NCBI GenBank assembly: GCA_021372555.1
Contig: JAJFUI010000093.1
Coordinates: forward strand, 1 to 52,401
Direction: 5' to 3'
Length of the DNA: 52,401 nt
DNA from: Planctomycetaceae bacterium
Lineage (GTDB): Bacteria; Planctomycetota; Planctomycetia; Pirellulales; Thermoguttaceae
The notes under the pieces: model-generated
Database searches by the model: none
What the model saw: only the letters and a program-made list of their open reading frames with translations
Told to the model about the DNA's origin: nothing
Translations under genes and position numbers: made by a program
Shown: positions 16,009-24,012 of the stretch, piece after piece
Layout: each line of letters begins with the position of its first letter
Position numbering within the stretch: the stretch's first letter is position 1

Positions 16009-16929
16009 TCACTTGTCTGCCGACAGAAGTCTCTGCGTCGCCAACCACTCGAGCGACTTCGTCTGCCACGCGTCCCACATCGGCCCCTTAAAGCCATTCA
16101 ATCCGTGCTGACCGTACGGCAACTCCAGGTACTCGGCCGGCACATGGTGCGCACGGAGTGCCTCGCACATCATCCGGCTGTTGTCCGGCACGACCGTCGT
16201 GTCGTCCTTGGCGTGGGCGAGGAACATTGGCGGCGTGCGGTCGGTCACTTGCCTTTCGTTCGAGAAAAGCTCGACCATCGCAGGGCTTGGGTTGGGCCCC
16301 AGCAGGCTCGCCTTTGAACCAGCGTGCGTCTTGTCGCCCATCGTTATGACCGGATACACGAGGATCGCGAAGTCGGGCCGGCAGCTCAGACGATCGATCG
16401 GATCGGTCGCTTTCGGCTCCCCCGCGTCGAAGTGCGTCGCGGCGGTCGAAGCCAGATGTCCACCGGCCGAGAAGCCGAGGATGCCAACACGCCCCGGGTC
16501 GATGCCCCACGTTTTGGCGTTTGCCCGCACGGTGCGGATCGCCCGCTGGGCGTCCAGCAGCGGCACCAGTGGCCTGCCGTTCGGCATCCGGTATTCGAGC
16601 ACAACCCCGGCAATTCCGTGCCGGTTGAGCCACCGGGCAATTCCGTGTCCTTCCGGCTCCATCGACAGCGCGACATATCCCCCGCCCGGGCAAATGACCA
16701 CGGCCGGCGCGCTCGTCTTCCCACGAACTGGATATACCGAAATCGCCGTATCCACCGCCTCAAACTTGCCATCGCCGACCGGCGCGCGGCCGTGCCAGAG
16801 ATTGACCTTTTGCGTTTGCGACTCGGTGGTTGCCGCCAACGTGACGCTGGACGTCAAACACACTACGATCACGCCGACAAGCGGCGACGACAAAGACAGC
16901 GAGCAAACCAGACAACGAATGTAGCCCAT
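16009..16929 (-). CDS. Exported alpha/beta-hydrolase (esterase, acetyl-xylan-esterase-like)
   Basis: A 306-residue protein with an N-terminal signal (hydrophobic 'LVGVIVVCLTSSVTLAA'). The fold markers are 'APAVVICPGGGYVALSMEPE' (oxyanion-hole GGGY), 'IAGVVLEYRMPNG', the nucleophile serine in 'GILGFSAGGHLAS', the acid in 'MFLAHAKDDTTVVP' and the histidine in 'YGQHGLNGF'. The GGGY/GFSAGGH pattern is that of hemicellulose-deacetylating BD-FAE/CE-type esterases common in planctomycetes, so removal of acetyl or feruloyl groups from polysaccharides is a reasonable inference. The ATG at 16929 has CAGGAAAT upstream. The frame runs on upstream but without protein-like composition. Confidence 0.88.
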   Translation of the reverse strand: MGYIRCLVCSLSLSSPLVGVIVVCLTSSVTLAATTESQTQKVNLWHGRAPVGDGKFEAVDTAISVYPVRGKTSAPAVVICPGGGYVALSMEPEGHGIARWLNRHGIAGVVLEYRMPNGRPLVPLLDAQRAIRTVRANAKTWGIDPGRVGILGFSAGGHLASTAATHFDAGEPKATDPIDRLSCRPDFAILVYPVITMGDKTHAGSKASLLGPNPSPAMVELFSNERQVTDRTPPMFLAHAKDDTTVVPDNSRMMCEALRAHHVPAEYLELPYGQHGLNGFKGPMWDAWQTKSLEWLATQRLLSADK

Positions 16930-17048
16930 AGTGATTTCCTGTTGCGGCTTCGGCGGGTGCGCGGTCGTCCACACTCGATCAGCGTAGGATAACCGTCCGC
17001 GGCTTCGCAGTCCATTGGGGTCGTGGAAACCGCTGACCGAAGAAGGAC

Positions 17049-20009
17049 CTACTTCTTTGTAGTCGGCTTGGGCGTGGCACTGTCGCGGGGCTGAACTGCC
17101 GTCGCTGAGACTTCCGACGGCAGGCGGCGATAGGGCTTGCCCGACTTGTATCGTTCGAGGAGAGCCTCGCGTTGCTTTGCCTGATCGGGCGGGAATAGCC
17201 TGTGGCCCTTTTCGGCGCATTCCACTGCTTTCTTGAAATCGCCGGATTCGGCGCACGCCGCGGCAAGGGTGTCGAGGCAAATCGGGTCGTCCCAGTTGGT
17301 CAGTTCACAGGACTTTGTCGCCAACTCGATTGCTTTCTTCCCATCACGGATATTGTCGTCGGGGCACGTGGCCAGCAACCATGCTAGGTTGTTCGTGGTA
17401 GGAATGGACTTCGGATCGAGCCGCAGTGACTCGGTGAGGTCGGCTATTGCTTTGGCGTGCGCGCCCTTTGCCTCCCACGCCGCGGCGCGATACGAACAAT
17501 AGCCGGCATGTTTCGGATCAAGACGTATGGCCTCGGTTAGGTCAGCGATTGCCTTGTCGTAGTCGGCTTTAGCGGCCCAGACGGCGCCGCGATTGCCATA
17601 TAATGTGGCGTTGGTGGGGTCCAACCGAATGGCGCCGGAATAGTCGGCGATGGCTTTATCATGCTGGCCCTTGGCATGCCAAGCGACGCCGCGCCAGAGC
17701 CGAGCTGCCGCGTTCTCAGGATCAAGCGTAATGACTTTTGAACAGTCGTCGATAGCTTTGTCGTATTCTTGTTTCCGGTAGCGAACCGCAGCGCGGTACA
17801 GGAGCGCGCTTGCGCATTGGACCGTAACCTCGCTCAATTCACGTTTCGAGGTGGCGTCTCTTGAATAGAGCCGGATCGCCTCCAACAAATCCGTAATTGC
17901 ACTGTCAATATCCTTTCTCTTCGCGAACACGCCGGCACGACGATAGTAGTCAACGGCGCGCGTAGGATCGAGCCGGATTGCTTCGGAGAAGTCCGCAATC
18001 GCCCTGTCCAGTTCACCGTTGACCGCCAACGCGTAACCTCGAGCGGCATGCATCGAGGGATCGTTGGGTTTCAGCTCGATTGCCTCCGAAAAGTCAACGA
18101 TGGCTTTCTCGGGCTGCCCTTTCTGCATATAGACGCTACCACGCTGAAAACGGGACGTGACATCGCTGCGGCTCAGCCGAATCGCCTCCGAGTAATCGTC
18201 GATGGCCTTGTCCAGATCACCTTTTCTTACAAAGACCGACGCCCGGGATTGATACGCCTCCGACTCTTTCGGCTCAAGCCGAATCGCCTCTGAGAAATCG
18301 GCTGTCGCTCGATCGAATTCTTCTTTCTCGTAGTAGGCAACGCCGCGGCAACGCAGGAGCGTCACCTTTTCGTTTAGCGTCTTAGCGTGTTTCAATAAGT
18401 GCGTGGCAGTCTCAATCGCCTTGTCGCGATCGCGTCTTGTCAGCAGCGACCTCAATGCAATGATATCGTACGAAGACCTGTAATAGCGCTGATAGGAACC
18501 ATTGCCCGGCGTAACCCGGGAAAGAATATTCTCGGCGCGATCGAATTGTAAGGCGATAAACCAACGGTACGGCTCGGTCGGAACGCGGTGCTGCTGGGCC
18601 CAGGGCAAAAACCGATGGATGTAAAATGCGCGCGACTTTTCTGCGGCGCGTGACTCGCATTCGATCACGTTCGAAAGAAACTCTTCCTTGGAAAGCTTGC
18701 CGGCCGTCACCAGGTCGGTGAGCCGCTTAAACGTATCGACGCCCGTGATGTTGTAGAGCTCGAAGACCGCCCTGCTCCACATTTCTTCGAACGAATGATC
18801 CTTTCCTCGACTTGATTCTGCGCCGCTTACGCGGATTCGGCCCCCGGCCTCGGACGTCGGAGACTCGTGTTCGGCGCCCCCTTCGCCCCTGGGCTCCGAG
18901 GAGTCCCACAGTATTTCCTGGTTCAGGTCCTCGCCAGCGAACTTTCGTGCCGCCCATTGATACAAGAATTCCGCCTGCGCCCCGTAACAGGCCATGGCCG
19001 GCCGGTCCTTGAGCATTTGCTCGACTTGTTTCCTGCCGCGACGAAGAGCTGCCTCGCTGGGCGACGTTTTGGCCCACGGCTCGAAGCTTGTTGCCTGATC
19101 CTTAGGGTTGAGCTGAATTGCAGTCCGAAGATCCGATAAGCCTTTGTCATAGTCTCCCTTGAGAAGCAGGATCGCCGCTCGCGCCTCGTAATAACAAGGT
19201 GACTTGCGCTCCATCGCAATGGCAGCGTCCATGTCGGCGATAGCCTGATCGTAACGCTGCCTACGCGAGAAGAGCTCTGCACGAAGTCGGTAAGAAAGAG
19301 CGTTCGGAAACAATCGGATTGTCTCCGAGTAATCGGCGATAGCCTTGTCTACGTCGCCCTTCTCTGCAAACGCGTATGCACGGCCACGATGAGCGTTGGC
19401 GTTAAGTGGGTCGAGCCGGATGGCCTCCGAATAGTCGGTGATGGCCTTGTCGCCGTTGCCCTTAAGATCCCACAAATAACCACGATAAACGTAGAGCGTT
19501 GAGTTATTGTGATCGACGTGCAGCGCGCTGCTCAAATCGGCAATGGCCTTCTCGTATTCGCCTTTTCCTGCCCAAGCGACCCCGCGACTGGCGTAGGCTC
19601 GCGATGATTTCGGATCGAGTCGCAGGGCCTCGTTGCAGTCGGCCATCGCTTGATCGCATTTCCCGTTTATTGCGAAAACGCGGGCGCGAGCGGTAATGGC
19701 CGTAACATCCTTGCTGTTCTTGGCAATAGCATCCGAGAAATGCCTCACGCTTTTGTCCAAGGCTAGAACGCTAAATGCGGGGACCCAGCCAACGCGGTCG
19801 CTGTTGACCAAAAGCAGATCACCCTTGACCTCCCAAATTGCCAACGCGTCGCCCGGCTCGGCCTTTCCCACGCGGTGGCCGCCCATCTGCAGCTCTGTGC
19901 TTTTCACAGCTACCACCATGTCGCCGGGCTTGTAGGGCACCGACTCAGCCGACGCCATCTTTACGGTCGCAACAAGCACGCAAACGGTGGAAAGCAGCAC
20001 CCGAGACAT
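17049..20009 (-). CDS. Exported multi-TPR protein with N-terminal SH3-like domain
   Basis: A 986-residue exported protein. The signal peptide is MSRVLLSTVCVLVATVKMAS. Residues about 25-80 look like an SH3-type module ('GDMVVAVKSTELQMGG', 'LLLVNSDRVGWVPAFSVLAL'). Two blocks of tetratricopeptide repeats follow, before and after a linker; units read 'KGDVDKAIADYSETIRLFPN' and 'KGQHDKAIADYSGAIRLDPT'. The linker (about 370-405) is a Gly/Ser/Glu-rich stretch followed by a non-TPR helical piece ('SRAVFELYNITGVDTFKRL'). The C-terminus is Lys/Pro-rich. TPR arrays bind proteins, so this is probably a periplasmic scaffold; partner unknown. The ATG at 20009 is chosen because a clean signal peptide follows it. 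Confidence 0.9.
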   Translation of the reverse strand: MSRVLLSTVCVLVATVKMASAESVPYKPGDMVVAVKSTELQMGGHRVGKAEPGDALAIWEVKGDLLLVNSDRVGWVPAFSVLALDKSVRHFSDAIAKNSKDVTAITARARVFAINGKCDQAMADCNEALRLDPKSSRAYASRGVAWAGKGEYEKAIADLSSALHVDHNNSTLYVYRGYLWDLKGNGDKAITDYSEAIRLDPLNANAHRGRAYAFAEKGDVDKAIADYSETIRLFPNALSYRLRAELFSRRQRYDQAIADMDAAIAMERKSPCYYEARAAILLLKGDYDKGLSDLRTAIQLNPKDQATSFEPWAKTSPSEAALRRGRKQVEQMLKDRPAMACYGAQAEFLYQWAARKFAGEDLNQEILWDSSEPRGEGGAEHESPTSEAGGRIRVSGAESSRGKDHSFEEMWSRAVFELYNITGVDTFKRLTDLVTAGKLSKEEFLSNVIECESRAAEKSRAFYIHRFLPWAQQHRVPTEPYRWFIALQFDRAENILSRVTPGNGSYQRYYRSSYDIIALRSLLTRRDRDKAIETATHLLKHAKTLNEKVTLLRCRGVAYYEKEEFDRATADFSEAIRLEPKESEAYQSRASVFVRKGDLDKAIDDYSEAIRLSRSDVTSRFQRGSVYMQKGQPEKAIVDFSEAIELKPNDPSMHAARGYALAVNGELDRAIADFSEAIRLDPTRAVDYYRRAGVFAKRKDIDSAITDLLEAIRLYSRDATSKRELSEVTVQCASALLYRAAVRYRKQEYDKAIDDCSKVITLDPENAAARLWRGVAWHAKGQHDKAIADYSGAIRLDPTNATLYGNRGAVWAAKADYDKAIADLTEAIRLDPKHAGYCSYRAAAWEAKGAHAKAIADLTESLRLDPKSIPTTNNLAWLLATCPDDNIRDGKKAIELATKSCELTNWDDPICLDTLAAACAESGDFKKAVECAEKGHRLFPPDQAKQREALLERYKSGKPYRRLPSEVSATAVQPRDSATPKPTTKK

Positions 20010-20103
20010 CTTGCGCCTCCGTTCGGCAACTAATTGGCAAAACCGTGAGATGTTGCGGTAAGATAGCAAACGTTGCCGAGTAGGGTCAAGCAGGACGCTG
20101 ACG

Positions 20104-21333
20104 TTACACCACCAGCGTGCCGGCCTCCGGATGGTCGAGGCACAGGAGCATCGCAAGATAGTCGCGGAGATTGCGGGTGAGCAGGAAGTGCTGGAGCACA
20201 AAGTCGTGGCCCAATTGCCCCATCCGCTGACGTTTGTCGGCATAGCGAAGCAGGTAGTGGACCCGGTACGCAGCGCCGGCCGGCGAATGGACCAGAAAAC
20301 CGGTGTGATAATCGTGAACCTGCTGCGTGATTCCGCCGCAGGCGCCGCCGACAACCGGCTTGCCTTTCCAAAGAGCCTCGGTGACCGTTAAACCAAAACC
20401 CTCCTTGAGCGACTTTTGCAGCACAATCGTCGCGGATCGCTGCAACGCGTTGATCGCGCGGTGCGAGTCTGGCGGCAGCAGCAGAACCCTCAAGTCCGCG
20501 TCGCCGCCTGCGCGATCTTGCACTTCGCGAAGCACTTCCGCCCCTTCCGGATCGTCATCGGCCGGACCGCCGACCAACGCCAATTGCATTGTCGGGTAGT
20601 AGGGCTTCAACAGATGATACGCCTCGATCACGCCTAGCGGGTCCTTGAACCGGTCGAACCGCGATACCTGCAACAGCAGTGGCCGGTCCGGATCGATCCC
20701 AAACCGAGCCAAAGTCTCGAGCCGTTCCGCCTCTGGCATGGCGCAGTTCTTTTCCGACAAAGGGTCGATCGCTGGCATGATCAGAAACATAGGAACGCCC
20801 ATCGGTCGCGCGAACGCGGCGAGAGAAAAGATTGCCGCGCGATAGCGTGACATCGCCGTTTCCAGGTATTTCCAGACGCCCCGGTCGGGGCGCGACGCGT
20901 CAATGTGACACCGCCAAATCCAGCGACCCACCTGGTCCGGCGGGGTGAACTCGGGCAGATAAATCGGCTGCGGATCGTGGACGAAGACGATGTCCGCTTC
21001 AAGGTTCAGCCGCGAGGCATTCTCCCGGTTCACCTCGTAGTGCAAATCGAAGTCGCTTTTTCGCAGCGACACTGGCAGGCCCTGCAAGGCGTTGTGGAAC
21101 GCCTTCGTGACGCGGTAGAACTCCGGCGGCCCATTAATCACCTCCCACCGCGCGTCGATGCCCAACTCCGTCATCAGCGGAACCATCCAACCGAGAATCT
21201 CGGCCACGCCGCCGCCAGTTCGGGTCGAGTTGACATGCACGATCCGCTTCCCCGCCAGCCGTTCCGCCAGCCGGCGCAACCGCTCGACTTCCTGATGTCC
21301 GACGACCTCTTCGTAGCGATCCAAAAGTCTCAT
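20104..21333 (-). CDS. treT: Trehalose synthase of the TreT type (GT4 glycosyltransferase)
   Basis: A 409-residue GT4 glycosyltransferase that matches TreT, which joins NDP-glucose and glucose into trehalose. It shows 'RIVHVNSTRTGGGVAEILGW', 'GIDARWEVINGPPEFYRVTK', 'ADIVFVHDPQPIYLPEF', 'WRCHIDASRPD', 'LLLQVSRFDRFKDPLGVIEA', 'VLQKSLKEGFGLTVTEALWK' (the E-x7-E nucleotide-sugar site) and 'PVVGGACGGITQQV'. It starts at the ATG at 21333, overlapping the stop of the DUF5752 gene as ATGA, so translation is coupled. Divergent from treZ-treY, giving the organism two routes to trehalose in one locus. Confidence 0.9.
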   Translation of the reverse strand: MRLLDRYEEVVGHQEVERLRRLAERLAGKRIVHVNSTRTGGGVAEILGWMVPLMTELGIDARWEVINGPPEFYRVTKAFHNALQGLPVSLRKSDFDLHYEVNRENASRLNLEADIVFVHDPQPIYLPEFTPPDQVGRWIWRCHIDASRPDRGVWKYLETAMSRYRAAIFSLAAFARPMGVPMFLIMPAIDPLSEKNCAMPEAERLETLARFGIDPDRPLLLQVSRFDRFKDPLGVIEAYHLLKPYYPTMQLALVGGPADDDPEGAEVLREVQDRAGGDADLRVLLLPPDSHRAINALQRSATIVLQKSLKEGFGLTVTEALWKGKPVVGGACGGITQQVHDYHTGFLVHSPAGAAYRVHYLLRYADKRQRMGQLGHDFVLQHFLLTRNLRDYLAMLLCLDHPEAGTLVV

Positions 21334-22010
21334 GCGACGCTCCTTGGCACCGGCGGGGCGCCGGCGACGTAGCGTCGGAACGCCTCGATTAGCGCTTCGC
21401 GGAGTTGGCTCAGGTTGAGAAAGTAGAAGTCGATCGCACGGAGCGCCGAGATCAACCCTGGGTCGGCGCCGAGCTGTTCCAGCCAAGCCGAAAAGTCGTC
21501 GGAGCGGCCCTCAGTCCGCCGCCGCGCCTCGTGGACATGATAGAACAGCGACCGCATGGACATCTGTTCGATGGCGTCCAACAGTGCCGATGGGGTGTTG
21601 AGTCGCTCCTCCGTGTCATAGGCGATTAACCGCGACTCGATCAGATGCAACTCCAGGCCGGGACGACACCAGCGGACGTGGTCCAATCCCCAGAGCCTCC
21701 CTTCGATGGTGTTCACCAACATCGCGCGCAGCGGACCGCTCGAATATTGGCGGTACGGGTCAATCAACCCCAACTCTTCCGCCGCGACGTTGTCGCCGAG
21801 CGCTGTCCAGCACCAGCGGGCGAAATCGTTGGGAAACTCGTACAACTCGAAATGGTCCGCGACGGCGCATCGCATCATGTGATGCTCGATCACCGCTTCC
21901 GGCGCCGTGCGGATCGCCTCCAGCAGTTCGCGCAAGTTCGAGCACGTCCGACCGGTCGCCAGACGCACCAAGCTGCAATCCATCACGCAAAACGGTTCTG
22001 TTTCGTCCAT
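21330..22010 (-). CDS. DUF5752-like protein coupled to treT
   Basis: A 226-residue soluble protein resembling DUF5752, a family I associate with treT-type glycosyltransferase genes. Visible blocks: 'EPFCVMDCSLVRLATGRTCS', 'NLRELLEAIRTAPEAVIEHH', 'FELYEFPNDFARWCWTALGD', 'MSMRSLFYHVHEARRRTEGR' and 'DDFSAWLEQLG'. The 'H-H..R' and 'FPNDFARW' sections and the pattern of buried hydrophobics suggest an all-helical domain. It shares a 4-base ATGA overlap with treT, so the two products are probably made in equal amounts and may interact. The molecular role is not known to me. The divergent spacer (22011-22128) to treZ would hold both promoters. Confidence 0.8.
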   Translation of the reverse strand: MDETEPFCVMDCSLVRLATGRTCSNLRELLEAIRTAPEAVIEHHMMRCAVADHFELYEFPNDFARWCWTALGDNVAAEELGLIDPYRQYSSGPLRAMLVNTIEGRLWGLDHVRWCRPGLELHLIESRLIAYDTEERLNTPSALLDAIEQMSMRSLFYHVHEARRRTEGRSDDFSAWLEQLGADPGLISALRAIDFYFLNLSQLREALIEAFRRYVAGAPPVPRSVA

Positions 22011-22128
22011 CCGAATCGCCTTTCCAAGCTGCGAGTCGAAGGCCCTGCCACGCTCACGCCAAAGCGCCGACTGTTTCCCTTGGTTCCTATAATTTTACGG
22101 GCTTGGCAAGGGGCATCGGGGGAAAGGC

Positions 22129-24012
22129 ATGCCACACCGCATCGTTCAACGGCCCGTCGGGGCAACGCGGCAGCCGGATGGAAGCGTGCTTTGGCGCGTT
22201 TGGACGCCCAAGGCGTCGGCCGTCTCGCTCGTGATTGAAGACGACAACGACCGCCGCGAATTCGCGATGTCCCCGGAGAACGATGGGCATTTCGTTCACC
22301 GCGCGACCGTCAATGCGGTTGAGACCCTGCGCTATGGCTACCGGCCCGGTGGCGACCGGGCGTATCCTGATCCGGCCTCCCGTTGGCAGCCGGACGGTGT
22401 GCATGCCCCCTCGGCGCTCTTCTTTCCCGAATCGTATTCCTGGGTGGATGCGAGCTGGACAGGAGTCGCGAGGGAAGACTTGGTTATCTACGAGTTGCAC
22501 GTCGGTACATTCACGCCGGAAGGGACCTTTGCCGCCATCATTCCGAGGTTGCCCGAGCTGAAGCGGCTTGGCGTGACCGCGATCGAGCTGATGCCGGTCG
22601 CCCAGTTTCCTGGCGACCGTGGCTGGGGCTACGACGGCGCTTATCCCTACGCCGCCCAGCAGAGCTACGGCGGCCCGCAGGCCTTGCAGCAACTTATCGA
22701 TGCCGCACACGCCGTCGGCTTGGGGGTAATCCTCGATGTCGTCTACAACCACTTTGGCCCCGAAGGGAACTACTCCGAGCAGTTCGGCCCGTATTTCACC
22801 GACCGCTATCGCACGCCGTGGGGTAGAGCGATCAACTTCGACGGTCCTTACTGCGACCCGGTGCGGCGGTTCTTCATCGACAACGCTTGCTATTGGGTGC
22901 GCGACTTCCATCTCGACGGCCTGCGGCTCGATGCTGTCCAGACAATCTACGATTTCAGCCCACGCCACATTCTGGCCGACATCCAAGCCGCGGTGCAATG
23001 CGTGGCCCGGGAGCAGCAACGAACAGTTGTGGTCATCGCCGAAACCGACCAGAACGACGTCCGTCTGGTGCAACCCATCGGACGCGGCGGTTACGCCTTG
23101 GATGGCGTTTGGGCGGACGATTTTCATCATAGCATCCACGCCTTGCTAACCGGCGAGCGCGACGGATACTACGAGGATTACGGACGCCCCGAGCAGTTGG
23201 CCAAGGCGTCGCGAGACGTCTTCGTCTACGATGGCGTCTATAGCTCCCATCGCCACCGGCGGCACGGTACCCGGGTCGGCCGCGCGGACCGGTCGCATTT
23301 CGTCGTCTGCACGCAGAACCACGATCAGATCGGAAACCGCGCACGCGGGGATCGCCTCGCCTCGCTCGTTCCACCGCCGGCCGAGCGTTTGGCTTTCGGC
23401 CTGATGCTTTTGTCGCCGTGCGTGCCTCTGCTGTTCATGGGCGAGGAGTACGGCGAGCGGCGGCCATTTCCCTTCTTTTGCTCCTTCGGCGATCCCGAAT
23501 TGGTCGACGCGGTTCGCCGCGGGCGGCTCGAAGAGTTCGCCGCACTCCGCTTCCGTTGGAGCGTGGAAATTCCCGATCCGCAGTCGGCCGAGACGTTTGC
23601 CAGCGCGAAGATCGTCTGGTCCTGGCCCGACGGCTCGTCCCAGGCTGCCCGGCGACGCCTCACCGCGGACCTCCTGGCCGCGCGACGGCAATGGCCGGCC
23701 CTTCAGAACCGCGACCGAGCCAGTGCTCGTCTGCTCGGCAACGATCAACAGCGCAAAACGCCAGTCCTCTTGGTCGCACGCGGCGGCGTCGATGGTCTTG
23801 TCGTTGTCGCCAACTTGTCGGCCGAGGTCGGCGATGTGCCGATCAGCGATCGCGAGCTTTTGCTCAGCACCGAGGACGCTCGCTACGGCGGAAGCCGCGG
23901 CGAGACGGACTCGTGGAATAGATTGCTTCCCCACGAACTGCTCGTCTTCGGACACCGCGGCAACGATCCGAAAGGGCCACCATGGACGCGCCAGAATTGG
24001 CCGAACAGCTAG
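22129..24012 (+). CDS. treZ: Malto-oligosyltrehalose trehalohydrolase
   Basis: TreZ releases trehalose from the end of malto-oligosyltrehalose. The 627-residue GH13 protein has an N-terminal carbohydrate-binding beta domain ('GSVLWRVWTPKASAVSLVIE'), then the catalytic barrel with 'GWGYDGAYPYAAQQSYG', 'GLGVILDVVYNHFGPEGNY', the nucleophile Asp in 'FHLDGLRLDAVQTIYD', the acid/base Glu in 'VVVIAETDQNDVRL' and the transition-state Asp in 'VVCTQNHDQIGNRARGDRL'. 'PLLFMGEEYGERRPF' is also diagnostic. The start ATG follows GGGGGAAAGGC. Its 3' end overlaps treY by 31 bases, so expression is coupled. Confidence 0.95.
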   Translation: MPHRIVQRPVGATRQPDGSVLWRVWTPKASAVSLVIEDDNDRREFAMSPENDGHFVHRATVNAVETLRYGYRPGGDRAYPDPASRWQPDGVHAPSALFFPESYSWVDASWTGVAREDLVIYELHVGTFTPEGTFAAIIPRLPELKRLGVTAIELMPVAQFPGDRGWGYDGAYPYAAQQSYGGPQALQQLIDAAHAVGLGVILDVVYNHFGPEGNYSEQFGPYFTDRYRTPWGRAINFDGPYCDPVRRFFIDNACYWVRDFHLDGLRLDAVQTIYDFSPRHILADIQAAVQCVAREQQRTVVVIAETDQNDVRLVQPIGRGGYALDGVWADDFHHSIHALLTGERDGYYEDYGRPEQLAKASRDVFVYDGVYSSHRHRRHGTRVGRADRSHFVVCTQNHDQIGNRARGDRLASLVPPPAERLAFGLMLLSPCVPLLFMGEEYGERRPFPFFCSFGDPELVDAVRRGRLEEFAALRFRWSVEIPDPQSAETFASAKIVWSWPDGSSQAARRRLTADLLAARRQWPALQNRDRASARLLGNDQQRKTPVLLVARGGVDGLVVVANLSAEVGDVPISDRELLLSTEDARYGGSRGETDSWNRLLPHELLVFGHRGNDPKGPPWTRQNWPNS

